Source of the DNA: Osedax fenrisi
Taxonomy: Eukaryota > Annelida > Polychaeta > Sabellida > Siboglinidae
Assembly (NCBI GenBank): GCA_964019155.1
Contig: OZ025241.1
Span: 59,534,717-59,598,716, forward strand
DNA length: 64,000 bases
Direction of reading: 5' to 3'
Shown here: in pieces, positions 25,586-36,482 of the stretch
Layout of the letters: every line of letters starts with the position of its first letter
Position numbering within the stretch: position 1 is the stretch's first letter
Program-made: the position numbers and the translations under genes
Notes under the pieces: generated by a model
Database searches by the model: none
What the model was told of the DNA's origin: nothing
What the model saw: only the letters and a program-made list of their open reading frames with translations

Positions 25586-26220
25586 CTCCATATTATATCA
25601 GAAATTATAATTTATTATCGTTGTTAAAATACAAATTTTGTTTAGATTATAATTATATATAAACAAAATTTAAATAATTATATTATAAATGTTATTATAC
25701 AAGTATATATTTGGTAACTGTATGGTTTTGGAATACATTTTTAATACTACGACATTTATTTCATATAATTTAAATGTCTTCAATAATGTATAATTATTAT
25801 ATAAGTAGGAATAACTATCTAAGTAAGTATATTTAATTGAATATGATTAAATATAATGCAAATTATATTTGGTTTACTTTCATTCAATTCTTTAAAATTA
25901 TTTAAATAACTATAGTTATTTAAATATATTTAAATTTCTATTTAATTTCTATCCTCTATACAAATAACTATAGGTAACCATATATGGTTGCATATTATAT
26001 TCAATATTAAACAATTATGAACGCTTTAGGTGCATTATTTAATTATTTCATAATCTAAATGGATATTTATAATGATATTGTGAATATCGTGTAAATCACA
26101 CGTACAAGTTACCAGCTAATCGGGTCTACCCTACTGTACACTTTATACTGTATAGTGACGCTTACCTGTATGTGATGGTAATACTGACACACCTTTTATA
26201 GTATATGGTGAGTATTCGTG
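24930..26220. other. AT-rich intergenic DNA, no gene seen
   Basis: Includes TGACGTCA/TGACGTAA words at 25000-25020 and 25370-25440, a CA tract at 25217-25300 and (TA)n at 25555-25583. The rest is AT-rich with stops in all frames. Confidence 0.6.
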
Positions 26221-26224
26221 TAAG

Positions 26225-26402
26225 TGTATATATGTGGAACAGCTAATTCGGGCATACTTTATATAGTATATATATTTATACATATATAACTACATGTCCG
26301 TATTATAATTACCATTGTACACTGTACGGACATGTAGTTATATCTGTATAAATATATATACTATATAAGGTATGCCCGAATTAGCTGTTCCACATATACA
26401 TA
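26225..26402. repeat. Long inverted repeat, 78 bp arms, 22 bp loop
   Basis: Arms 26225-26302 and 26325-26402 are nearly perfect complements, including non-repetitive text such as GTGGAACAGCTAATTCGGGC and CTACATGTCCGTA, so the pairing is not an artefact of (TA)n. The spacer is ATTATAATT...ACACTG. Confidence 0.93.
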
Positions 26403-26764
26403 TATACATATATACAATGTACAGTATACAGTATACACATACACATATACCTATTACATGGCAGTATAAAGTTAATATATGAAACGTATACGCTACTATA
26501 TACGCTTATTTACACGTATATACTACATTGCATGTATACTATAATATAGTATACTATATACATTATGTAGTATGTAGTACATACTATGTACTATAAGTAT
26601 TATATACAATATACATATATTGTTGTATAATTAGATTCAATACTATATATTTATATATATATATATATATATATATAATACATATAATATAACGTATACT
26701 ATATACTTAATAGTATATCATTATATATATAGTATACTATATATATTACAAATATATAACTAAA

Positions 26765-26960
26765 GAGCGCGTATAAAGATTCCGCGCAATGATTTATCTG
26801 CGGTAATAAAACTTAACTTTGAGACGTAAAAAAGCGGGCGCTTCCGAGGCACCGCCGCCCAGCGCCTCTGGCTCTTTACCTTCAGTTACGCAATAACGAC
26901 GCCGCGGTGATGATAGTGTACTTCCGCGTTGCGTAATTCGCAGCGACGGCTAAATATAAC
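26765..26960. promoter_or_regulatory. CpG-rich island with TATAAA
   Basis: A GC- and CpG-rich patch in AT-rich DNA, with GCGCGTATAAAGATTCCGCG near its left end and TTACGCAATAAC and TTGCGTAA words. It may be a promoter or enhancer. No convincing exon was found; a 30-codon open stretch is not supported. Confidence 0.35.
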
Positions 26961-26987
26961 GACGTCGAATATCATCTAGGGCTCTCT

Positions 26988-27065
26988 GTTATATTGCTCT
27001 ATTATATTACTATATTATATTACTATATTATATTTCTCTATTATATTGCTCTATTATATTGCTCT
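26988..27065. repeat. 13 bp minisatellite, 6 copies
   Basis: Units of ATTATATTRCTMT in 13 bp register from 26988, adjoining the CpG-rich patch. Confidence 0.9.
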
Positions 27066-27161
27066 ATTATGTATACAACTATAGTTGTGGCTATAGGCTG
27101 CAGACATGTATATACTATACACGTCTGAGGGGTTCGTATCTATGGACGGTACGGGCATGCG

Positions 27162-27164
<3 letters not shown>

Positions 27165-27254
<90 letters not shown>

Positions 27255-27299
27255 ATATGTGTGTATGTGTGTATATATGTATGTCTGTATGTGTGTATA
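27165..27299. repeat. (TA)n followed by (TG)n
   Basis: About 78 bp of TA with one ACATA interruption, then an imperfect TG tract. Several overlapping reading frames here are repeat translations. Confidence 0.95.
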
Positions 27300-27496
27300 G
27301 CCGCGCGGCAAAAGGTCCGTATACGGAATAGAGTTATTATCTATAGAGAGCCGTAACGAGTATTACGTAATAGTTATTTATAGAATCGCGTGTTAAAAAT
27401 AACTGCTACAAGCGCGGATCTCTCTATAGAGGTATTTCACGTAGATATTCACCTCGCCACCATCGCCGGCTTGTATCTATAGATACATGCGCGTAA

Positions 27497-27540
27497 TATC
27501 AATACCTCCTATAACCTCGAGGTTATAGGAGGTATTGATA
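27497..27540. repeat. 44 bp perfect palindrome
   Basis: TATCAATACCTCCTATAACC plus its exact complement, centred on CTCGAG with no loop. The arms are mixed-sequence DNA. Confidence 0.96.
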
Positions 27541-27544
27541 ACAA

Positions 27545-28134
27545 AAGCACAATATATAGTCCGCGCATCATTATAGCATTTTATTTACGTGGTAGAACTT
27601 CTACCGTAGAAGGCAGGCTATTTCGATGTGTATGTCAATTGGATGTTCCGCACCGGTGCACTTATGCGCGTTACATATCAGGTAGTTAAGGGTGAAAGCT
27701 GGCGTTGGGTTTACCATGTTAATTCTAGTTCTAGTTAACATTCTAAGGATACTAAACTAATACAGATAATGAAGTAATTTTGTTTGTATTCAATATATAT
27801 TATTCTACTACATAACAGTATTACTATATCGCATAGCGGGGTATACACCATGTATTACGCCTAAATGTATCGTGCGCGATGAATCACGTGGTTCTGGATA
27901 GCTTCGCAACTGTACACAGTGTATTGTACACTGTACAATGTACAGTGTACAATACATTGTACATTGTACATGAGTGTGTAAATTGTACAATACACGAGGC
28001 TTTCTGTTGTTTTAGTTTTGAAATATAATTTTACGATTATTGACAATTTAAAAAAATATCGATAACTTTAAAATACATATTACTATGAAATAGATCATTT
28101 ATAATATTAATTTAATAGTTTTTTTAATACATAT

Positions 28135-28171
<37 letters not shown>

Positions 28172-28637
28172 CATATATAAATATAATAATTAGTTTATAT
28201 TGTGCATACATGAATACTAGTTATTATTATAAGTAGGTACCTATAAGTTATAGGTACCTACTGTAGGCTATAACCACCTGCAATAATATCAAGAATAGTA
28301 AACTAATTATAATATAGTTACATATTATTAAATTGATCACTTATATGTTTACCCCATATGTGGGAGCACTATGTAAATATATTTAGTTACAATTTTAAAT
28401 TATTTATTTCTTATTAAACGTGATACAGATCTACTTATATTAGTTTATTATTTCATATTTACACTTTTACTATAATAGACTGTACCTGTTATGGTGCAGC
28501 CTTCTAAATTTAGATTTATTTTATGAAATAAACTTCAACATATAAATATAAATAGAGCTGTATATATTTACACTTGATTATTTATAGATGTTTCGAATAT
28601 TTAAATGTTTATTTCATAATTTTAATATTATAATATC

Positions 28638-28723
<86 letters not shown>

Positions 28724-29200
28724 GATATATCATATAAATATTTATATATGAAAACATTACAATTAAAATTACTATTATACAATAGTATACTATTATCATA
28801 TATGACGTTATAAATATTATTAAACTATGATTAATTAATACTTTATATAAAGAAGCAAGACCATTTATATATTTATAATACAACAATACTAATAATTATG
28901 ATATGTAATGTTATAATATATATATAACATTGTTATATACATCGAATATCTAGCGAGCTTCATCAATACATTGTTAGTGTAGTACATGGCTTGTACCGGG
29001 TTCATTGTACCCCTGCAACATGTAACATGTCTGCGTTCACCAGACACGCTAGCTATATATAACTGTATACCCGATATACTTGTTATCTAGAGTGGAGTGG
29101 AGTTATTTCTATATTAAATATTAATAATGTATCGATTATGACGATGATGTCGATGCCACTGTAGTGGTGATGACTCATCACGTGATGACTACGAAGGAAG
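27545..29200. other. Intergenic DNA, repeats only
   Basis: Contains TGTACA-rich palindromes at 27910-27975, a palindrome around AGTAGGTACCTATAA at 28229-28262, CA/TA tracts at 28135-28172 and a ~95 bp (TA)n tract at 28631-28726. A possible 65 bp exon at 27617-27681 was considered and not accepted. Confidence 0.6.
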
Positions 29201-29204
29201 CGAT

Positions 29205-29370
29205 CGAGATGTAAATGATGCTGAGCTTTTTGATACGCACCGATACTTGTTCATTTAATGCCGAGCTCAGGTTTATATTTTTATTATCAATTATCCAGAG
29301 CCGAGTAGAGACTATTTCTCGCCTAACTAGAGCCGAACAGAATTGAACCGAGCCGAACCGCTATTATTAC
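29205..29370 (+). mobile_element. hAT-like family X, left-end fragment
   Basis: GAGATGTAAATGATGCTGAG followed by CCGAGCTCAGG and AGAGCCGAACAG...CCGAGCCGAACCG words matches the terminus and subterminal repeats of the complete copy at 31265-31786 (read on its minus strand). Weak right-half words near 29710-29760 may belong to it. Confidence 0.6.
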
Positions 29371-29430
29371 AACTATAAACTAGAGAGTATTTCTATATAT
29401 TTTCTATACCCATTTATATTATATATAAGG

Positions 29431-29485
<55 letters not shown>

Positions 29486-30024
29486 GTTAAGCTATATTAT
29501 TTTGGAACTCATGTTTACATGTTAATTGAACATTCTGTTATATCTATTCGACTTGGATTAAGTTTCTTTTTAATTTAATTTATTCAACTCGAAATAAATG
29601 GAACATATTGTACACGAAATGAATGCATAGTAATCTCATTTATTAGCATATGATTATATATAATAATCATATTTATACACATACTTTTCATATATTTGAT
29701 CACAGACTGATTCCAAGGATACTTCGATGCATTTTAATACTGAGACTATAGCCGGTATAGAGGTATAGAGGTATACATCTATATTTCGATTATAGTTTAA
29801 AATAACCTCATTCCCCTTTACTTATTAACTGTATTGCTACATTTAGATACGAGAATGCATTTATGATTTTAATAATATGAATATGTTGTGGATTTTAAAA
29901 TTGGATTAAATCGATGCTCTTGAAACATAGAATGAGGACTGGATTTATGAGAATTATACTTGACCGAGGCTTCAAAAAGAACATACTTTACATTACTATA
30001 GTATACTATAGTATCACTATAGTG

Positions 30025-30175
30025 TAGGGGCACTGCAACATGGGGGACGGGGGGATATTTCCCCCCCACTTTAAAATATAGGGGGACCTCCTATGTATTG
30101 GTCCCCCCATTTTTACCACAACATTTATTTTGATTGGTTGGTCCCCCTACATATAACATCGTTCCAGCGCCACTA
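30025..30175. mobile_element. hAT-type MITE, 151 bp
   Basis: Terminal repeats TAGGGGCACTGCAAC (left) and TAGTGGCGCTGGAAC (right end, complement). Flanking octamers CTATAGTG (30017-30024) and CTAAAGTG (30176-30183) fit an 8 bp hAT target duplication with one mismatch. The interior has runs of G and C (GGGGGGA, CCCCCCC). No coding capacity. Confidence 0.82.
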
Positions 30176-30334
30176 CTAAAGTGATAATGAAGATAATGAT
30201 AATAATACATTCATTTTACATGATTGTGGTTTGAATAGTACGGCATACACACACGTAGCCAAGAGCGCGGGGTGGTAATGCGTGACGCTTGAAATGAGCG
30301 CGTTCATAGTCCACAACGTTTTATACATTAGGTA

Positions 30335-30557
30335 CACGTGATGCATATACGCCGTAGGACACAGGGCTACGTCACGTGATATGTAGATGTACACCACGTG
30401 ATGTACCTATGTAACATGATTCACATAGACACATATATGTACACATATAGGTACATAGAGATATACTTAGTTTATAGAGGTACACCACGTGGTACACATA
30501 AGTACATCACGTGGTAAATATATGTACGTCACGTGGTACATATAAGTAAACCACGTG
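30335..30557. promoter_or_regulatory. CACGTG cluster 2 (tandem-like)
   Basis: Seven CACGTG boxes (30335, 30373, 30395, 30486, 30508, 30530, 30552). The last four are exactly 22 bp apart within GTACAYCACGTGGTACATAT-like units. Degenerate units without the box continue to about 30605. Confidence 0.6.
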
Positions 30558-30798
30558 GTACATAACGATACACTACTTGATACATAAAGGTACATAACGT
30601 GGTACATATTACGTAGCATTTGTTAAGTAGATGTACATAAAGAAGGAATACCTATTAGTAACACGACGATATTAGCGTGTATGTTGTACTGGTCTGTAGA
30701 TATTGAATTCGTAACTTGCCAATGTATTTTGAACAGTTTTAAGGTCGGATATATATTCAAAAGTACAAGTATACGAAGTTATTTATGTAGGACATAGT

Positions 30799-32162
30799 CA
30801 GTGATGGGCAGGATCGCGATCATTGATCGGCGATCCGATCCGGATCGGGATCTGGATCTGCAAAGGATCGGCTAACGAATGAAGGATCGGGATCGGAAAA
30901 GGATTGGGATCTGCGATCCCGATCCCGATCCATAAAAAAGGAACGGTGCCCTTCATTGCATATACGATATTCTAATATTATTATATTAATTTATAAGAAT
31001 ATTAACACCATTTTAGTATTGTATTATTACATTGATATGATATTGTATTGATCATTATTTTTTAATGTTTTCCCAGGTATTGCAAGACTAGGTTAAACCT
31101 ACGTAGTATTTAAATAATAATCGTTATTTTTACCACAATAGAATTTAAAATCAATTGATATTATATAAGTAAACCACAGACTTTGACTCAACGTACAATG
31201 AGTAGATATTTCCAATTCAATGCATTTATATGAATAAATTATATTTAATTCACTATATAGTGACTAGTGATGTAAATGATACTCAAATCTAAAGCATGAT
31301 GCAGTCTCAGTTACCTAAAGTATCAACTCGGCTTGGGCTCGTTTGGCTAGAGTCTCGGTTCGGCCTAGGATCGTTTTTTTCCCGAAAATGAAAGTCTCGG
31401 CTCGGCATCAATAACCAAAAGTCTCGGCTCGGCATCAAAAATCTCGGTATTATTTACACCACTAAATGAAATTTACATTATTATTCACTGAATCGCGAAG
31501 TTGGCGCAGATTATTTTTTTTAAATTGATGTAAATGTGAAATATATAAAAAGTAGTATTAAAATGTAATTTCAAAAAATCATCATTTCGACTCGGTAATG
31601 TTTTATAAAAGTCTCTACTCGACTCGGGCTCGTTTGTCATGAGTCTCTGTTCGGCTCGGGCTTGTTTGGCTACAGTCTCGGCTCGGCTCAGGCTCGTTTT
31701 ATTTCCGAAAATGAAAGTCTCGGCTCGGCATCAAAAACCAATATTCTCAGCTCGGCATCAAAAGCTCGGCATCATTTACATCCCTAATAGTGACTATAGA
31801 ATCTATATGATATACATTCAATATATGCATTTAATTCAATTGAATTATTATTGAAATATAATACAATATATTAATAATAAATATTATTTACAATTATTAA
31901 TAATGTAGGTAATTATTAATAACATAGGTATTATAACTCCATATATATTGTTTCGAATTATGAAATAAAATCTTATTAATTAAATATATAAATAATATCG
32001 TGATCGGGATCGGGATCGGGATCGGGTAAGAAACTTAGGATCGGGATCGGGAAATAATCGGGTAACAAAGCGAGGATCGGGATCGGGAAAAGGATCGCAT
32101 AAGATAATAAATAGAGGATCGGGATCGGCGATCCAGGAAAAAAGGATCGGTGCCCATAACTG
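30799..32162. mobile_element. hAT-type non-autonomous element with GGATCG subterminal arrays
   Basis: TIRs CAGTGATGGGCA (30799-30810) and, on the complement, CAGTTATGGGCA (ending 32162). Flanks GACATAGT (30791-30798) and GACTTAGT (32163-32170) form an 8 bp target duplication with one mismatch. Both ends carry dense GGATCGGGATCGG arrays (30811-30945 and 31998-32150). No transposase is encoded. Another element is nested inside at 31265-31786. Confidence 0.9.
31265..31786 (-). mobile_element. hAT-like element family X, complete, nested
   Basis: TIRs TAGTGATGTAAATGAT (31265) and, complement of the right end, TAGGGATGTAAATGAT. It is flanked by a perfect 8 bp duplication ATAGTGAC (31257-31264 and 31787-31794). 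The interior is repeats of CTCGGCTCGGCATCAAAA and TCGGGCTCGTTTGGCT. It interrupts the older element at 30799-32162. The strand is given relative to the 10967-12195 copy. Confidence 0.92.
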
Positions 32163-32170
32163 GACTTAGT

Positions 32171-33112
32171 ACAGAAATGTTGTGATAGATATATATATAA
32201 GAATAGTTGTAATACTGTCGACTAATCACGAGTATTGCGTAATACCGAGATCACGTGTCAATAACACAAACACCGTCACGTGGTATACATGCCTAGGGCA
32301 TCATTACAACACTCTTGATGCGCATCTTACATGTACTAAGTACACTTGTGTTCGTAGAGATAATGCGATATGCCCATATATGTACGAATACACGCATCGA
32401 TGTGTTGGTGTAACGTGCTAAACACATACCATGGTACGGGTACCACATACCACGGGTGCACCCGTTACGAAGACTTTTAATTATAAAAACTATGTATTCT
32501 TCATGTAATGCATAATATTGAGTATACTGGAAGAAAATATTATACATTTATAATCTAATTAACTATAATATAGAATGTATTTATCTTAAAATTAATTATT
32601 ATATTTACAAAAGTGACAAACTCCGATAATCTGGTATATGATCAACACATAAATACTCCGGAAATATTTCCGGTTATTAACCTAGCCTATAGGCTATGTA
32701 TACATATATGCCTACATACAGTGTATACACTGATCTGTCAATCAATTCCCGGGAAAGTTATCTGAATATGAAAATACATTTAAGAGATGTCTACAAATGG
32801 AAATTTATAATTTATAAAGATATTCTAATATGTTAGAAATAGCTTTCCCATTAAACCCAATACCTATATATATATATATATATCCTATATATGGGTCTAT
32901 ATATAGGTCTATATAAGTATATTATATATTCCTATAGGACATGGCTAAAGCTCATCATCATCATGTAAGCTCATTGGTAATTAATCACAAGCTGTGACTC
33001 ACGATCCATAAGCAATTTACCAATAACTAATTCGATTGTAAACAATGCATCATTATTGTATATTCAGAAACACATGACTCATCATGCATGATAATATACA
33101 ATCACAACAACT
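32171..33112. other. Intergenic DNA, no gene seen
   Basis: Two E-boxes at 32252 and 32277 and a (TA) tract at 32868-32883; otherwise AT-rich with scattered short palindromes. ORFs here lack any recognisable content. Confidence 0.6.
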
Positions 33113-33117
33113 CGAGT

Positions 33118-33397
33118 TATTGTTATTGTTGTTGTTATTTTGGTGGAGTCCTTTCATCTCATTCAGGAACTTTGATTACGTTTTCACTGATAACTATATG
33201 GTTCCAATGTCCCTTCGAAGCTGCTATCATGTTAAGGCATCCATGGTTTTAACAAGAGCCGATTATGTATTTATACACAATTATATACGATCATTTATAA
33301 ATATTATTGTAAGATCTATTTTAATGGTGGGGCTCGAACTCGCATCCTATTACTTGTGTGTCTGACGCCTTAGCCAACTGGGCCACACAGGCAGTTA
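33118..33397 (-). mobile_element. tRNA-derived SINE (copy 4)
   Basis: Near full-length minus-strand copy: TTATTG-type tail at 33118-33140, body, then B box GAGTTCGAGCC (complement of 33338-33348) and A-box region GTGGCCCAGTTGGCTAAGGC at the high-coordinate end. Confidence 0.93.
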
Positions 33398-33965
33398 CAA
33401 ATATAATCATTTATATATATATATGATCATAATTATCATATATGATCATAATTTATGATTTATAACTAACCGAATTGTAGAAAGAAACATTGGTGCCAAA
33501 CTGACACGTACGTTGTACGACACAACAGTTGTCACTCAAAACCCGTAACTAAATTCATCTATACTGTATTGATATTAGGTATACCTACTAGGTACTATAG
33601 GCGTCCTATAGATGTATATACTATAGTAACTATAGATGAACATACTATGTACTTTATATTTACATACTAGGTACTATATATGTACATATATAGTATACTA
33701 GTATACTAGTAACTAGTATACTAGTATACTAGTTACTTTAGATATACATACTAGGTACTATATATATACATACTATATTATGTAGGGTATACCAGGTATG
33801 AACATCTAAAGTATATATTATATACATATATAGTAACTATAGTTACTATATATGTACATAAAAGATGTGTGTATGTATGTGTATTTATGGTATTTTACTT
33901 ACATGACATTTTGTAAAACATATTAATACATTTTAATAAATGACAACAGGGGAATGCGCATACAC

Positions 33966-34065
33966 ACACATACGCACACACGTGTTCACACATACGCACA
34001 CACGTGTTCACACATACGCACACACGTGTTCACACATACGCACACACGTGTTCACACATACGCGC
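33966..34065. repeat. 22 bp minisatellite with ACACGTGT, 4.5 copies
   Basis: Units ACACATACGCACACACGTGTTC start at 33966, 33988, 34010 and 34032, giving CACGTG every 22 bp (33979, 34001, 34023, 34045). Confidence 0.95.
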
Positions 34066-34732
34066 ACACACACGCGAACATTCACAGATGATATCTAATA
34101 CAATACAACAACGAGGCATAACTTTCATAATAAAACAATTTAAATCTGTGATGATATCCGTATTCGGAGGTGAGTTTCTATAGAAAGTCACCTGCACGGA
34201 CACACCTACCTATATACCGTACTGTATATCATACGTACCGGTGGGGGTCGGCTTTGATGAATGTGTTTTAGAATAGGTAGCACATCTCACAGACAAGTCG
34301 TCACAATAGAGGATTCATTGTTGTTATATAGGTTACATCATGCGCGGCGAGTAACATCAACACCAGCTTCAGTATCAACAATGACTTCTACGTATTAATC
34401 ATATCGTTACGGTAATGGAATGTCTATTAATATAGTGTTATATAGTTATTTATAGTTTCGCTAAAAAGTTGATACATTAAGATGAACGATCTCCTTTATT
34501 ATTAATAATATCGTACCTACTATAGTATAGGGTAGACAGGTAATAGTTATGTAATGCTAGACTCTATAGATTATTAGTTATATATGAATATAACTCTATA
34601 GGCAGGTACAATGTACAATGCACATACCTATATATTAGTGTTATTTATGAATAAGCACTTTATATATGCCGAATGTATATACTATATTATTATATTTCAA
34701 TGGAAACCTGATATATACATGATATATAATAT

Positions 34733-34820
34733 AATATATTTATTTAAACACGCATACAAATATCGGATACAAATGGACACCTTCAATAATTCGTAGGCTT
34801 ATACATGTTATAAATAACCC
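34733..34820 (+). repeat. Dispersed repeat, copy 2 (partner at 16204-16293)
   Basis: Core CGGATACAAATGGACACC...TCGTAGGCTTATACATGTTAT matches the 16.2 kb copy. Just downstream at 34931-34942 a B-box-like word (GGGTTCGACTCC on the minus strand) may mark another pol III-derived relic. Confidence 0.65.
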
Positions 34821-35289
34821 GGTGTAACCCGGACATTTCATAACAAATATCTACAGTTGGTTCGTGTATTTTTTTGATTTATCGTTTAAGTTATTGATAA
34901 ACACGAGAGAAAAAAAACCAAGATCTACCTGGAGTCGAACCCGAGACATCTCGCTTTTCAGCATAAAGATAGTTCATAAATACGTCTCATAAGTTGTTTA
35001 ATAGTTGTTTAGTAATATTGTAGCTTATTAGCTCTTTAGCGGCTTTTCTAGTAGTATTAATACATATAGAGGATGAGGAACTAAACAAATATAGGCCAAA
35101 GTTTGAATGTAGTTTATACATTTAGGCGTAGCGTATAGAATATATAATTGATCAAATTATCTAAAAAAGCTAGTATATATACGTATATATCTGCTAGAAT
35201 TTGTTTAGATAATATAGTATATGCTAGCTAGCATTACACCTATAGATATTGATAATTAATCTACTTATGATAATCGACTGTCTACGTAA

Positions 35290-35720
35290 TTTATGTAAAA
35301 ACACGCGCGCGACAATGTTACGCCACGATATTGATGACGTCATCAATTACGTAACGCGCATGCGCACGGAAGCGTCACCTAGCGAGGAATAATAACATCA
35401 ATAGAACAACATCATTACGTAACGACGTGGCGGTGTAGTATTGATCCGGGGTAGGTGACTCCCCGCGCCTCCCTAATAAGGTTCGATTACCCCCCGTCCG
35501 TCTGGATGGGTTAACCGGCTATAGCCCGAATAATAGCTGGAAATAGCCCGGAGAACAGCTGGACACATAGTCCAGAGAGCTGGACACACAGCTCGTTGTG
35601 GTGATGTACACAACAATGGCGGTGATTAGGTAACGAGATTATGCCCGCCTCCTCCTCCCTTGTCACGTGATCATACGTGTATTGTTACCATGGTGTGCAC
35701 ACGTGTGCGGGGTAATAGAG
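35290..35720. promoter_or_regulatory. CpG-rich island, candidate promoter of the GPCR gene
   Basis: CpG-rich patch with a perfect NRF-1-type word GCGCATGCGC (35356-35365), TGACGTCA (35337-35344), TTACGTAA words and two CACGTG boxes (35664, 35700). It lies 0.4-0.8 kb upstream of the first GPCR exon seen. No signal-peptide exon could be identified in it. The promoter role is inferred from position and composition. Confidence 0.4.
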
Positions 35721-35774
35721 CGTCTCTCCGCATACATCAGCATACATATATACAATGTATATCATGTATATACA

Positions 35775-35826
<52 letters not shown>

Positions 35827-36122
35827 TTGTGTATATATGTATTTATGTTATATTTATAATAAGTATTATAGGGTAGAGTGAATTTTGAATTTTGAATTAA
35901 TTATGGCGGTCAGGTTATGTCTCGCGATAGTGATTCAAGGTTATACGTGGAGTTCAATAATGTCAATAAATTCAATAATAATTATTATATATATACACAA
36001 ATATATATATATATATATATATATCTAGAATAAAACATAAACCATGATTATATAGTTGAGAACACAACACACCTCGGGAAGGTCAACCGTCAACATACCG
36101 CGGACACAGTACTATAGAAAAC

Positions 36123-36204
36123 ATGGGCAGCAACGCGCAGTTACTAGGGAAATACAAGACGGAATGTCTGACGTTGTTGAACAGCACTATTGCACCACGT
36201 GATG
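36123..36204 (+). CDS. GPCR exon 1 (first seen): start of hormone-binding domain
   Basis: Reads MGSNAQLLGKYKTEC then LTLLNSTIAPRD, ending in phase 1 at GTGATG|GTTAGT. TEC supplies the first of the six conserved cysteines and NST is a glycosylation sequon. The frame is open upstream to about 36060, and the ATG at 36123 is followed by no hydrophobic stretch. The real exon may therefore begin earlier at an acceptor (for example ACACAG at 36109), with the signal peptide on an exon not found. Confidence 0.75.
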
Positions 36205-36433
36205 GTTAGTAAGGTTGACCTCGTGATCGGCGGCGCACGTGACACCTGCCCGCCCCGCCCCTCGATATCGCTCGGTCACGTGATATCGCCAGGTCACGCG
36301 GTACGTTACGTAATACGCTGTTCGTAACCAAAGAAAAAGTAACCGCGTGTATCTTATATATAGTGTTAATAGTACTGTAGTACTACTATATCTCATGCGA
36401 ATAGTATATGTAATATTTATGCATAGTTGGTCT

Positions 36434-36482
<49 letters not shown>

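Noticed and set aside
27617..27681. Possible 65 bp exon (YFDVYVNWMFRTGALMRVTYQ) between AGGCAG and GTAGTT
   Set aside because: Good local composition, but no partner exon, no recognised motif and a donor unlike the receptor gene; too short to support alone.
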